From NCBI RefSeq assembly GCF_019443105.1, contig NZ_JAHZIJ010000021.1, forward strand, positions 1 through 64,000: DNA of 64,000 nt, read 5' to 3'. The notes beneath the pieces are model-generated. The model had not been told where the DNA came from. It did not search any database and was given only the letters and a program-made list of their open reading frames with translations. Position numbers and translations under genes: made by a program. Positions 50,361 to 59,688 of this stretch are shown here, piece by piece (position 1 is the first letter of the stretch; each line of letters begins with the position of its first letter). This DNA is from Paenibacillus oenotherae (GTDB lineage: Bacteria; Bacillota; Bacilli; Paenibacillales; Paenibacillaceae).

Positions 50361-53207
50361 ATGAACCGGATTCAACCAAAGCAGAATGTACATCAATTTC
50401 ATCGTAATCGGAGGCCAGAGCTGTATTTTGAGCATAGCGGGCATTATTATGAGGGGACGATTTCTCATTACTGGAATTGCGGTTTTCGTATCGTCACCAG
50501 GCATCTTCTCCCGCTGCGAATAGGCGAGATTCTTCCCCGCTTCAAGCTTCTAAGCAGTGAACGGGATCATTTTCTGCATGGGCTGACGATTACAGCGATT
50601 GTTGAAGATGACGAGGATGTCCTGATCATTGATGTAGCCGAATGCAATTCGGCCGCATGGGAGCAATTCCAGCAACGGTTTCATCGCGCTTTCTTAGGGC
50701 ACTCCACACTTCCAGGTTCTGAAGGTTCTGAAGGTTCTGAAGGTTCTGAAGCTTCAGCGGGCTCAGTGGGCTCAGCGGGCTCTGAGTCCACCTCCATCTC
50801 ACTGGCAGCGATGCCCTCATTCATCGGCCGCAAGCATTACACGCAAGAAGCAACGGAAGCCCGTCAGCACTGGCTGGAGCACGCAACTGGCAAGAAGCTG
50901 AGCTATGTGTCCCGGTCGATATTCCATGACAATCCTTCACAGCTAGCCGGGAATATTGAGAATTTCGTCGGTGCGGTGCAGATTCCGCTCGGAATTGCAG
51001 GGCCGCTGTTGATCAAGGGAACCTATGCGAGCGGATATTCTCCAATCCCTATCGCCACAACAGAAGGTGCGCTCATCAGCTCTATCTCACGCGGGGCCAA
51101 GCTATGTAATGCTGCTGGAGGCATAGAGGTGCATGTTACACGCCAGACGATGGTTCGGGCTCCGGTGTTCTTCTGTGGGGATATGCGGGGCGCCATCCGT
51201 CTTGCGGAATGGATGGAAGACCATTATGACGTTATCAAAGCCAAGGCACAAAGCGCATCTTCGATCGCCAAGCTGATCAGCATGAAGACGTACCCCTTCG
51301 GGGACGGACTGCATGTTCAGTTCTGTTATGAAACAGGGGATGCCGCCGGACAGAATATGACGACCTCCTGCACCTATGTTGCCTGTGAGTGGATTGCCGA
51401 TGCTGTCAAGGATATACCTGCTATCAACTACCTCTCTTATATGATTGAGGGTAATATGGCCGGGGACAAAAAGGTCAATCTGCGGAGCTTCATTGAAGGC
51501 AGAGGAATTGGCGTGGTCGCCTCCATTCATATCCCGGAGACGCTGTTCCGCCAGACGATGCGGCTCTCAACGGAACAATATCTGCATCGCTGGTATGCGG
51601 CCGAAGTGGGCGGGCTGCAGACGGGAATGGTCGGGCATAACGTGAACTTTGCGAATGTGCTCGCAGGGATCTTCACAGCTACAGGCCAAGATATTGCTTG
51701 TGTGCATGAGTCCGCCTGCGGAATTTTCAAGCCGCGTCAGGAGAAGGACGGCATCTCCATTCATGCTGTGCTGCCTTCGCTCGTAATCGGGACTGTAGGG
51801 GGCGGAACAAGTCTGCCTACACAGCGCGAATGCCTGGATATGATGGGCTGCAGCGGACATGGCAAAGCATACAAGCTGGCGGAAATTATTGCTGGAGCTT
51901 GTCTTGCACTTGATATATCGACCAGCGCGGCAATTGGATCGAATGAATTTGTCAAAGCGCATGAGAGGCTGGGAAGGAAGTCGTCGCAGACGGGGATCAA
52001 CCGCAGTGAGATCACATCACGCTTCTTCCAATCATTATTAGGTGAGCAGTATGGGAAAGTAACGTCGTTCGATTCGATAGATTTGAATACGGAATCAAGT
52101 GTAGTAACGAATATGATGAAGAAGCAGACAAGCCGTTTCCAAGGGCTGCATCGCTATGGGCTCCACCTTCAACGGGAAACGGGGCCCGAGACACTGCCAG
52201 TGGTACTTAAAGTGAAGTCGGATGACCGGGAAATGATGGATCTCGGCATCGGAATAGCCAAGCTGTCAGGGGAGGATCGATTATCAGGATTATTCGAATC
52301 GCAGCTGCATATATTCGGTTTTGAGGGGGCTCATTTACGGGAGATTGCCTTATACAAGCATGTATCATCATCGTTGCTTCGCTATTGTCCTGACATATAC
52401 GGGGTCATTCACAATGAAGACAAGGAAGCTTACGCGATTCTGATGGAGGATCTGTCATCCTGCAGCCACATGAACGCCATTGGGACGGCCGCAGAATGGG
52501 ATGAGGAGCATATCGGCGTCGTACTGAACGATTTGGCCGCTATGCACGCCGTATATCTGGATCAGGAGGACAGCATTCCGGCAGCCATTGCCGTAGAGAG
52601 GCTGGACGAAGCAGGCTATGAGGACGCTGCGGAGCTGCTGCTCGCCTTGACCGATTATAATCACGAGAGATTCCCTGCCCTGATGTCCAAAGAGCTGTAC
52701 GGGCTGATATCTGAATTTATTCGGGACATCGCAGCACATATCGGAGAGATGAAGCAATACCACAGCACCTTGACGCATAATGATTTCAATCCGCGCAATT
52801 TGGCCTTGCGTACTCTGCCGGACTCGAAGCGGCTTGTGGTGTATGATTGGGAGCTGGCGAGCTACGGGAACCCTCAGCATGATTGTCTCGAATTTCTGAT
52901 CTATACGCTGCCAGCGGATGCGACGATGCAGGAGTGGGATCATTATCTGGACGGGTATCGCCACAGCTTGGAGCGGGAGGGCGGCATAACGCTGGACAAG
53001 CAAGCCTTCGAGCGGATCACATTATTGAATGCGCTTGAGCTCGCCGCCGTTCGCTTCAATCTTTACCTGCTTGCGAACAATCTGCTGCATCTCCCTTACA
53101 TGGAGAGAGTTTACCTTAACCTGTCCCGATATATTACGGAGAAGCTTGCCAATTCGGGAAATTGTGAAGGGAATGGGGCAGGGGCTGTCCCAGAAACCAA
53201 CTTCTGA
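50361..53207 (+). CDS. PilZ-like / class I HMG-CoA reductase / APH-kinase fusion protein
   Basis: 948 residues in three parts. Residues 1-115: a beta-rich domain (RRPELYFEHSGHYYEGTISH, then NCGFRIV) resembling PilZ; tentative. Residues 118-145: a GSEGSEGSEGSE-type linker encoded by a 9-base tandem repeat. About 180-590: HMG-CoA reductase, with TTEGALISSISRGAKL (catalytic Glu), EGNMAGDKKVNLRS (Lys), GQDIACVHESA (Asp), GTVGGGTSLPTQ and CSGHGKAYKLAEIIAGACLA (His). About 600-930: aminoglycoside-phosphotransferase-like kinase with ILMEDLSS, catalytic loop THNDFNPRNL and metal-binding YDWELASYG. HMG-CoA reductase makes mevalonate, surprising in a lineage expected to use the MEP route. ATG 50361 is chosen; AGGGGG is 14 bases upstream, so GTG 50346 remains possible. 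Confidence 0.8.
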   Translation: MNRIQPKQNVHQFHRNRRPELYFEHSGHYYEGTISHYWNCGFRIVTRHLLPLRIGEILPRFKLLSSERDHFLHGLTITAIVEDDEDVLIIDVAECNSAAWEQFQQRFHRAFLGHSTLPGSEGSEGSEGSEASAGSVGSAGSESTSISLAAMPSFIGRKHYTQEATEARQHWLEHATGKKLSYVSRSIFHDNPSQLAGNIENFVGAVQIPLGIAGPLLIKGTYASGYSPIPIATTEGALISSISRGAKLCNAAGGIEVHVTRQTMVRAPVFFCGDMRGAIRLAEWMEDHYDVIKAKAQSASSIAKLISMKTYPFGDGLHVQFCYETGDAAGQNMTTSCTYVACEWIADAVKDIPAINYLSYMIEGNMAGDKKVNLRSFIEGRGIGVVASIHIPETLFRQTMRLSTEQYLHRWYAAEVGGLQTGMVGHNVNFANVLAGIFTATGQDIACVHESACGIFKPRQEKDGISIHAVLPSLVIGTVGGGTSLPTQRECLDMMGCSGHGKAYKLAEIIAGACLALDISTSAAIGSNEFVKAHERLGRKSSQTGINRSEITSRFFQSLLGEQYGKVTSFDSIDLNTESSVVTNMMKKQTSRFQGLHRYGLHLQRETGPETLPVVLKVKSDDREMMDLGIGIAKLSGEDRLSGLFESQLHIFGFEGAHLREIALYKHVSSSLLRYCPDIYGVIHNEDKEAYAILMEDLSSCSHMNAIGTAAEWDEEHIGVVLNDLAAMHAVYLDQEDSIPAAIAVERLDEAGYEDAAELLLALTDYNHERFPALMSKELYGLISEFIRDIAAHIGEMKQYHSTLTHNDFNPRNLALRTLPDSKRLVVYDWELASYGNPQHDCLEFLIYTLPADATMQEWDHYLDGYRHSLEREGGITLDKQAFERITLLNALELAAVRFNLYLLANNLLHLPYMERVYLNLSRYITEKLANSGNCEGNGAGAVPETNF

Positions 53208-53266
53208 TTGACCGCTCCGCTCTATGTGAACGATGTTACAGCATGGATTAAACCGACTATAAAGCC

Positions 53267-53309
53267 AGCGGCAGCCTTGGACCTGAAAATAAAGTCCAAG
53301 GCTGCCGCT
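53267..53309 (+). terminator. Terminator-like hairpin after the fusion gene
   Basis: AGCGGCAGCCTTGGAC pairs perfectly with GTCCAAGGCTGCCGCT over an 11-base loop; no long T-tract. Confidence 0.65.
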
Positions 53310-53352
53310 GATGTATTAAACTATACTCTACCGGATAGTGTAGGGCTCGCAC

Positions 53353-53640
53353 CTACATCCAATCTTCGAAATGATCGGTTACAAACCGGATCTCACTCTC
53401 ATAATGCGCCAAGTGGCCCTCGTCAACCATTTTTTGAAAGGCAGCATTTCCGTCAGCAGCACCGTTTCTCTAGTCGTCGATTCCGAGAAATCTCGGCGCC
53501 CCATCAAACCCTTGCTTCTCCAAATGGTTGAGCAGTTCATGAACAGATGGACTCCAATAGCCGATAGGGCGGAGAACCGTGTTTGCCCTGCGGACAATAT
53601 GATTCATATTGCCGCCTTCCAATACTTCTTCCTGAGTCAC
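53353..53640 (-). pseudogene. Remnant of an APH-family phosphotransferase gene
   Basis: From GTG 53640 (GAGGAGTGGGG upstream) the frame reads an APH N-terminus: LEGGNMNHIVRRANTVLRP, then SPSVHELLNHLEKQGFDGAP and RFLGIDD, where TAG stops it at about 53472. The same frame continues as AFQKMVDEGHLAHYESEI and RFVTDHFEDWM to a stop at 53353, which resembles the extreme C-terminus of such proteins. Some 180 middle residues, including the catalytic loop, are missing. So the gene has both an internal deletion and a stop codon. It is unrelated in detail to the APH domain of the upstream fusion, though of the same superfamily. Confidence 0.7.
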
Positions 53641-53669
53641 TATGCCCCACTCCTCACTTTTCAGTATGC

Positions 53670-54260
53670 TCAGCCTGCCTGCTTCTTCAAGCCCAGCACG
53701 AACAGCAGCAGATTGACGACATAATGAATCCCTGTGCCGATAAGCAGGAACAGCAGCACTTCCAGGCCTGTCGGATGGTAGAAAATATAAGTGGCCAGCA
53801 CGCATCCGATCACGGAGTCGGCTTGGTCGATCAAGGTGAAGCTGATGCCTGTCCAGCCTTTAATATTGCGCCCGGGCGGAATATTAAGCCTCCGCTTGAT
53901 GAAGCTGTTCGGCAGCTCGAACAGGACATAAGCGAACCCCCACAGCAATCCGTAGCCCCATTCCGTAAAAGGGGTGTTATACGTTTCCCACGGGAGCAGG
54001 GAGTTCTCCTTCAGCCAAGTCCACTGTCCGGTCAGCCAGCCCATGAGGCCGAACCAGAATGCGGTGAATACAATCATGCCAAAGAAGCCTTGCCAAGTCT
54101 TGTTGTCACCGAAGATTCGCTTGCCATCCCGCCAATAGCCTCCGCCATCCATCGGCTTTCGGTTCCTGCGGACTACGGGCAGCTTCACGAAGATCATATT
54201 TGTTACACCCGCTAATATAATCGGCAGCATAAAAAGCAGCACCTGTATAGGTAGCATCAT
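53670..54260 (-). CDS. CDP-archaeol synthase-like (CarS, PF01864) membrane protein
   Basis: 196 residues with about five membrane helices. RKPMDGGGYWRDGKRIFGDNKTWQGF is the CarS signature (P-x-D-x-G...DGrRilGDxKTWrG), and SFIKRRLNIPPGRN followed by LIDQADSVIGCVLA matches the second conserved region. In archaea this enzyme activates digeranylgeranylglyceryl phosphate with CTP to give CDP-archaeol; bacterial relatives are little studied. It is last in a minus-strand set with a UbiA-like and a PEP-synthase-like gene (29-base gap to the UbiA-like gene). Function in a Firmicute is open. Confidence 0.8.
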   Translation of the reverse strand: MMLPIQVLLFMLPIILAGVTNMIFVKLPVVRRNRKPMDGGGYWRDGKRIFGDNKTWQGFFGMIVFTAFWFGLMGWLTGQWTWLKENSLLPWETYNTPFTEWGYGLLWGFAYVLFELPNSFIKRRLNIPPGRNIKGWTGISFTLIDQADSVIGCVLATYIFYHPTGLEVLLFLLIGTGIHYVVNLLLFVLGLKKQAG

Positions 54261-54288
54261 TTATCCCTAACCTCTCCCAAACGATTAG

Positions 54289-55137
54289 TCAGTTAGTCCC
54301 CCAGCTTATAAGCCGCTCCACTATACGAGCACCCAAAGGCAGGATGAAAAAAGTAAATCCAAGGATGTAAAACTTTCTTGCGGATGAGGCGATAGGCCGC
54401 CGGATCAATTGCACAGCCCAATACATATTCACGAGCATGTGAGCAGTAAGCACAATGGCAAAACCGTATGATTCCTCGATGCTGCGGCTCATCCATAGTC
54501 CGAAGATGAAGGAGAGGGCGAATAGTGCAGCTGCAATGGCGGCTGTTCCCCGCGAGCCAATGATGCTGTCATACGTGCGCAGGGGAGCGGGCTTCTCTTC
54601 GCCAACATTATGGGCATACTCATGTGCAACGGCCGCCAAATATACGAATCCAGCGCAGCCTGCCGATTCTGCACTGAATTGGCCTGAGTAGACAAGCTCA
54701 GCGAGGAACGGCAGAGCGGCGAAGACCATATTGGAGCCGAAAGGACGAAGCAGCAGCGGGAGCCGCTCGCTGATTCTGTACAATAACGTGTAATAGACAA
54801 CCAGCACGCCGAGGAATGCCAATGCCTCCCGATGCGGAATATAGAGCAATGCGAGCAGCAGCAGGGCCAGCATGCAAGCATATCTTATGGAGGATGCAGC
54901 AATGCGTCCTGTTACCAAGCCGCGATGAGGACTCTTAATGCGGTCCGTATCGATGGCATGCAGATCATCCGCAGCCCTTAGCAGGAACATTCCGAGCCAG
55001 ACCGCGAGTACAGCGATAGCATATTGCTGCCAGCTGACCTGCAGTACAGGCATAACCCCGATGGCGATAACTGTGGACATCGGCAGGGTGACGGTGATGG
55101 GATATCTCTCCTGGACATAATGCCATACATGAATCAT
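54289..55137 (-). CDS. UbiA-family prenyltransferase-like membrane protein
   Basis: 282 residues, eight or nine membrane helices. LLRAADDLHAIDTDRIKSPHRG carries the first aspartate-rich motif (DDxxxxDxD, a variant of NDxxDxxxD) followed by a PhRGLV...G segment typical of UbiA proteins; the second motif region is AHNVGEEKPAPLRTYDSI. Such enzymes join a prenyl diphosphate to an aromatic or glyceryl phosphate acceptor; geranylgeranylglyceryl phosphate transferase is in this family. The ATG overlaps the stop of the PEP-synthase-like gene (ATGA). Acceptor unknown. Confidence 0.78.
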   Translation of the reverse strand: MIHVWHYVQERYPITVTLPMSTVIAIGVMPVLQVSWQQYAIAVLAVWLGMFLLRAADDLHAIDTDRIKSPHRGLVTGRIAASSIRYACMLALLLLALLYIPHREALAFLGVLVVYYTLLYRISERLPLLLRPFGSNMVFAALPFLAELVYSGQFSAESAGCAGFVYLAAVAHEYAHNVGEEKPAPLRTYDSIIGSRGTAAIAAALFALSFIFGLWMSRSIEESYGFAIVLTAHMLVNMYWAVQLIRRPIASSARKFYILGFTFFILPLGARIVERLISWGTN

Positions 55138-57731
55138 ACGGCGGTCTGCCGGGACGCGCGTTCAATCCATTCGATCTCGCCCGTATCCCCGTTCAGAATA
55201 AGCAGATCCCCGTCGGTTATTAGTACAGTAGCTTTCTCCACGGCTGTAATGGCCGGAATGCCGAACTCGCGCGCGACGATTGCTCCGTGTGACAGCATGC
55301 CGCCCTTCTCCAGAATCAATCCTCCCGCAATCTTGAACAGCGGCGTCCAGCCGGGATCGGTGCTGCGTGTGACCAATATATCACCAGGCTGCAAGCGCTG
55401 GTCTTGAACGGGGTCAAAAATAATCCGCGCCCGCCCCTTTATTCTGCCTCCTGATACGGCGACGCCGACTAGCCGCGATTCCTCATGCGCCTCATTACCG
55501 CCGGAATCCGCTTCCTTGACTTCATAGTAGATGCCCTGCTCCCGCATGAACAAGCCCGGAGGATCAACCTTCTCGTTGTTTTTATGCGCCTCCTGCCGCA
55601 GAGCGATAAGCTGAGGGATGGTCTCCGGAAACTGGTATTTGCCATACGCCAATTCTTCAATCTCATTCCACCGCAAATAAAAAATATGATCGTTCTGCCC
55701 CAGATGTCCCTTCTCTACAAGCCGTTTCCCGATCTCCAATGCGATCTGGCGAATCTCCCCGAACAGCAGGCTGCGGATAATCCGGCTTTTCTCCCGCAGG
55801 CGGATGGCTCCATGCGTATGGCGCAGCATGAAGCGGAAGGCCAATCGCTTCCAGAACGATAAGGATCGGTTGATCCCGCCGATCCAGTCGATATCATGAG
55901 AGGAGGAGGAATGCTCATCCGATGCGGCTCTTGGCCCCGCGGCCTCTTGATATTTGTGCACCAGCTGCCAGTACAGGTCATGGCGTTCCTCGAAGGTAGG
56001 GGAGACAATGGTGCAGTCGTGGTAGCAGCGTCCCCCGAATTCATCCATGAACCGCTGGAATTTATGCAGAGCCTCGCCCTGAAGCTGCCCCTCCAGCTCC
56101 TCGTATCGCCCCTCGGACAATAGCCGCTGCAGCTGAGGCAGCGTTCCGATAATAGCGGCCTGTTCCTCAATAAGCCGGGTTGGCTCCAGGCTGCGGATAT
56201 CATCGGTCTGCATCACATGCACAGCCGCGAGGTCAGTGTTGATCCCCGCATCCTTGACCCAGCGCTTGATGAGCAGCTTCAGTCCTCCGGGGAAGATGGC
56301 TGCCAGCAGGTCCACAACCGCAGGCCGGTCATAATAACGGCTCACAAAACGGTTCATCACCGTATCTAATACTTGTAGCAGATGGTCCAGCGATTTCCCT
56401 TCGTAGCCGTCAGAGCGCCAAATTTGCCTCTGGGCATAGAAGTCTGTCTCGTATTGCTGAACCCGCCTTGAAGCGGTTGCCCATAGCTTCACGAACTGGC
56501 AACCAAAGGCGCTGTAGCGAAGAGCCTTGAACCCGCCGCTTCTGGACTTCACGGGAAGATCGGAGCGAGGCTCGAATTGGAATGGCACATATTGTCCGAT
56601 GAAGTTGTCCAGCAATGTCTTGAGCAGCGGACCGATGGGCAGAAGATATGCACCCTCGTACCAATGGCTCAGATTGTAGTAGATGCGACCGGCATGAATG
56701 CCTGTTGTATGATCCACGACAGAGCGGATCTGCGATAATTGCCTATCGCTCCAGCCGAACAGTCCCAGCATTCTTCTTGTGTAATGCTGATAGAATTGAT
56801 CCACGATAGACCATGTGAACGGCGTGACCACGGACGGGAAATTTTCCACCATGTTCACATTCGTCCACAGCACCATGTGGCGTCCCTTCAAGCCGGTGAT
56901 GGGCCGTACCTGCAGAATGACGACCTCATATCCATCTATGCACCATTCGATATCAATCGGAAATCCATAGTCATGCTCGATCTTTAAGGCCAGCTTTACA
57001 AGACGTGACAGAGCATCCGCGAGCAGCGGATCGCTAGTCTGCCGGGGAATTTGTCCTGTCATGCGGGAGACGATTGCGCGCTCCGGCGTTACTTCACCAG
57101 CTACCAGCTTGTCGCCAAGCCCGTCTACCCACTCGATAATGAGGTGATCGGTGTCCTTGGTGATCGGATTCATCGTAAACAGGACACCGGCGTATTGAGG
57201 ATGCTTCTGTTCCTGAACAATGACACCCATCTGGACGGAATGCCCGATATCGCTTTTCTCGCTATAGGCGGCTACAGCAGCGCTGAACATACTGGACCAG
57301 CAGGCCTGGATACGATCATAGACATCATCGGAGACGACGCTCAGATAAGTCTCGAACTGCCCGGCCATGGAATGCTCGGCTCCATCCTCGGCAACGGAGG
57401 ACGAGCGTACCGCATACTGGTCGAAGGCGTAATGCAGCAGTGCGCTGTCGACAGCCTCCCGCAGTGCAAGCGGAAATTCGCCGGACATGATCCGCTCCGA
57501 TTGCATGTCCCGATTGGAGTCAGGATCAAGCACATCAATATGATTGAAGTCGCAATACAGCTGAAAGGCAGGAACAGTCAGCACGAAGCCATGTGGGACG
57601 GGATAATGGAGCCGATGAAGCTCCATCAATCTTGCCGCTTTGCCGCCGACGGCTGCCGTGTCGGCCTCGTCCTGGGACAAGTGCAGCAGAAGCGGCTGCG
57701 GACTGCGAGATGCAGCCTTTTGCGCGGACAT
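55134..57731 (-). CDS. PEP synthase / rifampin-phosphotransferase-like enzyme
   Basis: 865 residues. N-terminal PEP/pyruvate-binding ATP-grasp domain (VGGKAARLMELHRL; YAVRSSSVAEDGAEHSMAGQ; MNPITKDTDHLIIEW; DIEWCIDGYEVVILQVRPIT), a long middle region (about 330-740) and a C-terminal swivelling His domain with GGMLSHGAIVAREFGIPAI (phospho-His). The architecture fits PEP synthase or the Rph-type antibiotic phosphotransferases; absence of the PEP synthase C-terminal TIM barrel favours the latter type, that is, phosphate transfer from ATP to a small molecule. ATG 57731 has AAGGAG 8 bases upstream. First gene of the minus-strand trio. Confidence 0.82.
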   Translation of the reverse strand: MSAQKAASRSPQPLLLHLSQDEADTAAVGGKAARLMELHRLHYPVPHGFVLTVPAFQLYCDFNHIDVLDPDSNRDMQSERIMSGEFPLALREAVDSALLHYAFDQYAVRSSSVAEDGAEHSMAGQFETYLSVVSDDVYDRIQACWSSMFSAAVAAYSEKSDIGHSVQMGVIVQEQKHPQYAGVLFTMNPITKDTDHLIIEWVDGLGDKLVAGEVTPERAIVSRMTGQIPRQTSDPLLADALSRLVKLALKIEHDYGFPIDIEWCIDGYEVVILQVRPITGLKGRHMVLWTNVNMVENFPSVVTPFTWSIVDQFYQHYTRRMLGLFGWSDRQLSQIRSVVDHTTGIHAGRIYYNLSHWYEGAYLLPIGPLLKTLLDNFIGQYVPFQFEPRSDLPVKSRSGGFKALRYSAFGCQFVKLWATASRRVQQYETDFYAQRQIWRSDGYEGKSLDHLLQVLDTVMNRFVSRYYDRPAVVDLLAAIFPGGLKLLIKRWVKDAGINTDLAAVHVMQTDDIRSLEPTRLIEEQAAIIGTLPQLQRLLSEGRYEELEGQLQGEALHKFQRFMDEFGGRCYHDCTIVSPTFEERHDLYWQLVHKYQEAAGPRAASDEHSSSSHDIDWIGGINRSLSFWKRLAFRFMLRHTHGAIRLREKSRIIRSLLFGEIRQIALEIGKRLVEKGHLGQNDHIFYLRWNEIEELAYGKYQFPETIPQLIALRQEAHKNNEKVDPPGLFMREQGIYYEVKEADSGGNEAHEESRLVGVAVSGGRIKGRARIIFDPVQDQRLQPGDILVTRSTDPGWTPLFKIAGGLILEKGGMLSHGAIVAREFGIPAITAVEKATVLITDGDLLILNGDTGEIEWIERASRQTAV

Positions 57732-57846
57732 GAATTCAACTCCTTCTCTACCAGTGATTCCTTCTAATTCCAATGGTATAATTATATATGTTTGCCAGAC
57801 CAATACCAATTGAAATCTTGGAAGAATAGGAGGTAGGCAGCCGATC

Positions 57847-58470
57847 GTGCGCAATCAACGGATGTTCCCGGCACTACAGTTTATGAATGTTCCGAACGGG
57901 CTTACAACATTATCGATCATAACGGGTTTCGCCAGCTTCATTCTTCTAGTGGAGAATGCCCTGCCATGGGCCTTCACTTGCTATGCGTTTACGGTTCTGT
58001 TGGACCGGATGGATGGGATCGCCGCCCGCCGGCTCGGTCAATCCTCCCCGCTTGGCGGCCAGCTCGACAGCTTGGCCGATGCCGTTAACTTCTGCCTGTA
58101 TCCGCCGCTGTTCATCTGGATGCTCCAGGAACAGGCGCTCCCGATACTTCCCTGCCTGTTGTTGTACGTGGGGGCAGGTGTTTGGCGGCTTGCTTATTTC
58201 AACATCGCGGGGATGGAGGAAACGGAGCGGGGTGCTTACTTTACCGGTGTGCCAACGACCGTATGCGCGAGCTGGTTCATCATCGTGTATGCACTGCTGC
58301 ACGCTTGTGGAGCCAATTCTGCGCTGCAAGCCATTGTTTGGAGTGTGTATTTTCTGCTGGCCGCTGTGCTTATGCTCTCATCCATTCCTTATGCGAAGAA
58401 CGGTATCGCAACGAAGCTGCTGTATCTGCTCATTCCCGGCTCGGTCGTGTTGATTTGGGTCGTTGTATAG
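57847..58470 (+). CDS. CDP-alcohol phosphatidyltransferase (PssA-like)
   Basis: 207 residues, several membrane helices. The family signature DG-x2-AR-x8-G-x3-D-x3-D is present from Asp53: DRMDGIAARRLGQSSPLGGQ then LDSLADAVNF. The length and FMNVPNGLTTLSIITGF start resemble phosphatidylserine or archaetidylserine synthases, which swap CMP of a CDP-lipid for an alcohol such as serine. It is divergent from the PEP-synthase-like gene and could use a CDP-lipid made by the CarS-like protein. The start GTG 57847 follows AGGAGG by 13 bases. A terminator follows at 58497. Confidence 0.88.
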   Translation: MRNQRMFPALQFMNVPNGLTTLSIITGFASFILLVENALPWAFTCYAFTVLLDRMDGIAARRLGQSSPLGGQLDSLADAVNFCLYPPLFIWMLQEQALPILPCLLLYVGAGVWRLAYFNIAGMEETERGAYFTGVPTTVCASWFIIVYALLHACGANSALQAIVWSVYFLLAAVLMLSSIPYAKNGIATKLLYLLIPGSVVLIWVVV

Positions 58471-58496
58471 AATAGTTGGCTTGTAAGTATAAAGGG

Positions 58497-58538
58497 AAGC
58501 CTCGACTGCCGGAAATCAGGCAGAGCGGGGCTTTTTTT
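58497..58538 (+). terminator. Rho-independent terminator
   Basis: AAGCCTCGACTGCC pairs imperfectly with GGCAGAGCGGGGCTT and is followed by seven T residues. The following gap (to 58689) should hold the promoter of the ketosynthase operon. Confidence 0.75.
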
Positions 58539-58689
58539 GCCGTCAGGGGAGTTAGGGGTACTACAAAATGGTAGTACTATACACTTCGAATAGGATAACG
58601 TATTCTAAGGGTGAGATAGAGATATCGCATTAATATCGATCATTTATTGGAGAAATATTTTATTATTTCCTACAACCAGGAGGCTGCAA

Positions 58690-59688
58690 ATGAAGCCGAT
58701 AAAAGTTAAAATACTAGGAACTGGAAAATATTTGCCCAAGCAAGCGGTTACGGCTCAGGAGCTGGATATTAAGCTGGGCTGCAGTCCGGGATGGGTAGCC
58801 AAAAAATCGGGTGTGGATGTCCGCTATTTCGTCACGGACGAGACTGCCTCTTATATGGGTGCGCAAGCTGTCACCGATGCTGTTGCAGCGGCGGGATTAA
58901 CGATGAAGGATATCGACTGTATCGTTTGCGCCAGCGCCATATTCGAGCAGCCCATACCAGCAACGGCTGTATTGATTCAGAGGGAGCTTGGGCTTCAATG
59001 GTCGGGCATCCCCTCTTTTGATATAAACGCGACATGTCTGAGCTTTCTGGTCGGCCTGGATACGATGTCCTGCCTGATTGCAGCAGGCAAATACCGTCAT
59101 GTCGTACTCGTATCCACCGAGGTTGCTTCCGCCGGGATTAATTGGGAGCAATTGGAGAGCAGCATTCTGTTCGGCGACGGTGCCGCAGCTGTCGTTCTGG
59201 GGCCGAGTAATGACGGGGAGGCGTCAGGGATTCTGTCCTCCAGAATCGAAACGTACAGTGCTGGAGCGGATTTCTCCGAGATTCGCGGAGGGGGTACGCG
59301 GTTCCCGCCAAGGCATTACAATGAGCGGACGCGGAGCGAGTATCTGTTCGATATGGATGGCCATAAAATTTTCAAGATGGTATCGAAGCTTCTGCCGGAC
59401 TTTATGGAACGGCTGATGGGGCCGACCCAAAGCCGCATCAAGGACTTCCACCGGGTCATTCCGCATCAGGGCAGTGCAATGGCGATGCGGCTGCTTCAGA
59501 AGAAGCTGGGCATTACAGATACGCAGCTGCTTAACATTATTGCCGATTACGGCAATACGATATCAGCCTCCATTCCGCTGGCTCTTCACGAGGGCATCAG
59601 CCGGGGAGAGATTCATCGCGGCGACCGGCTGGCGATCATCGGCATGGCGGCCGGTGTCTCGCTCGGGGGGATGATTCTTGATTATTAA
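58690..59688 (+). CDS. 3-oxoacyl-ACP synthase III-type ketosynthase (FabH-like)
   Basis: 332 residues. The KAS III triad is visible: Cys116 (INATCLSF), His259 (RVIPHQGS) and Asn289 (DYGNTISAS); LFGDGAAAVVLG is the conserved GDGA loop. The Cys-His-Asn triad argues against HMG-CoA synthase, which uses Glu-Cys-His. It would condense an acyl-CoA with malonyl-ACP or a second acyl-CoA (OleA-like). CAGGAGGCTG precedes ATG 58690. First of five genes that overlap or nearly abut, so it probably starts a dedicated pathway rather than general fatty acid synthesis. Confidence 0.88.
   Translation: MKPIKVKILGTGKYLPKQAVTAQELDIKLGCSPGWVAKKSGVDVRYFVTDETASYMGAQAVTDAVAAAGLTMKDIDCIVCASAIFEQPIPATAVLIQRELGLQWSGIPSFDINATCLSFLVGLDTMSCLIAAGKYRHVVLVSTEVASAGINWEQLESSILFGDGAAAVVLGPSNDGEASGILSSRIETYSAGADFSEIRGGGTRFPPRHYNERTRSEYLFDMDGHKIFKMVSKLLPDFMERLMGPTQSRIKDFHRVIPHQGSAMAMRLLQKKLGITDTQLLNIIADYGNTISASIPLALHEGISRGEIHRGDRLAIIGMAAGVSLGGMILDY

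Noticed and set aside
58690-59688. HMG-CoA synthase to pair with the reductase
   Set aside because: The visible triad is Cys-His-Asn as in KAS III, not the Glu-Cys-His of HMG-CoA synthase.
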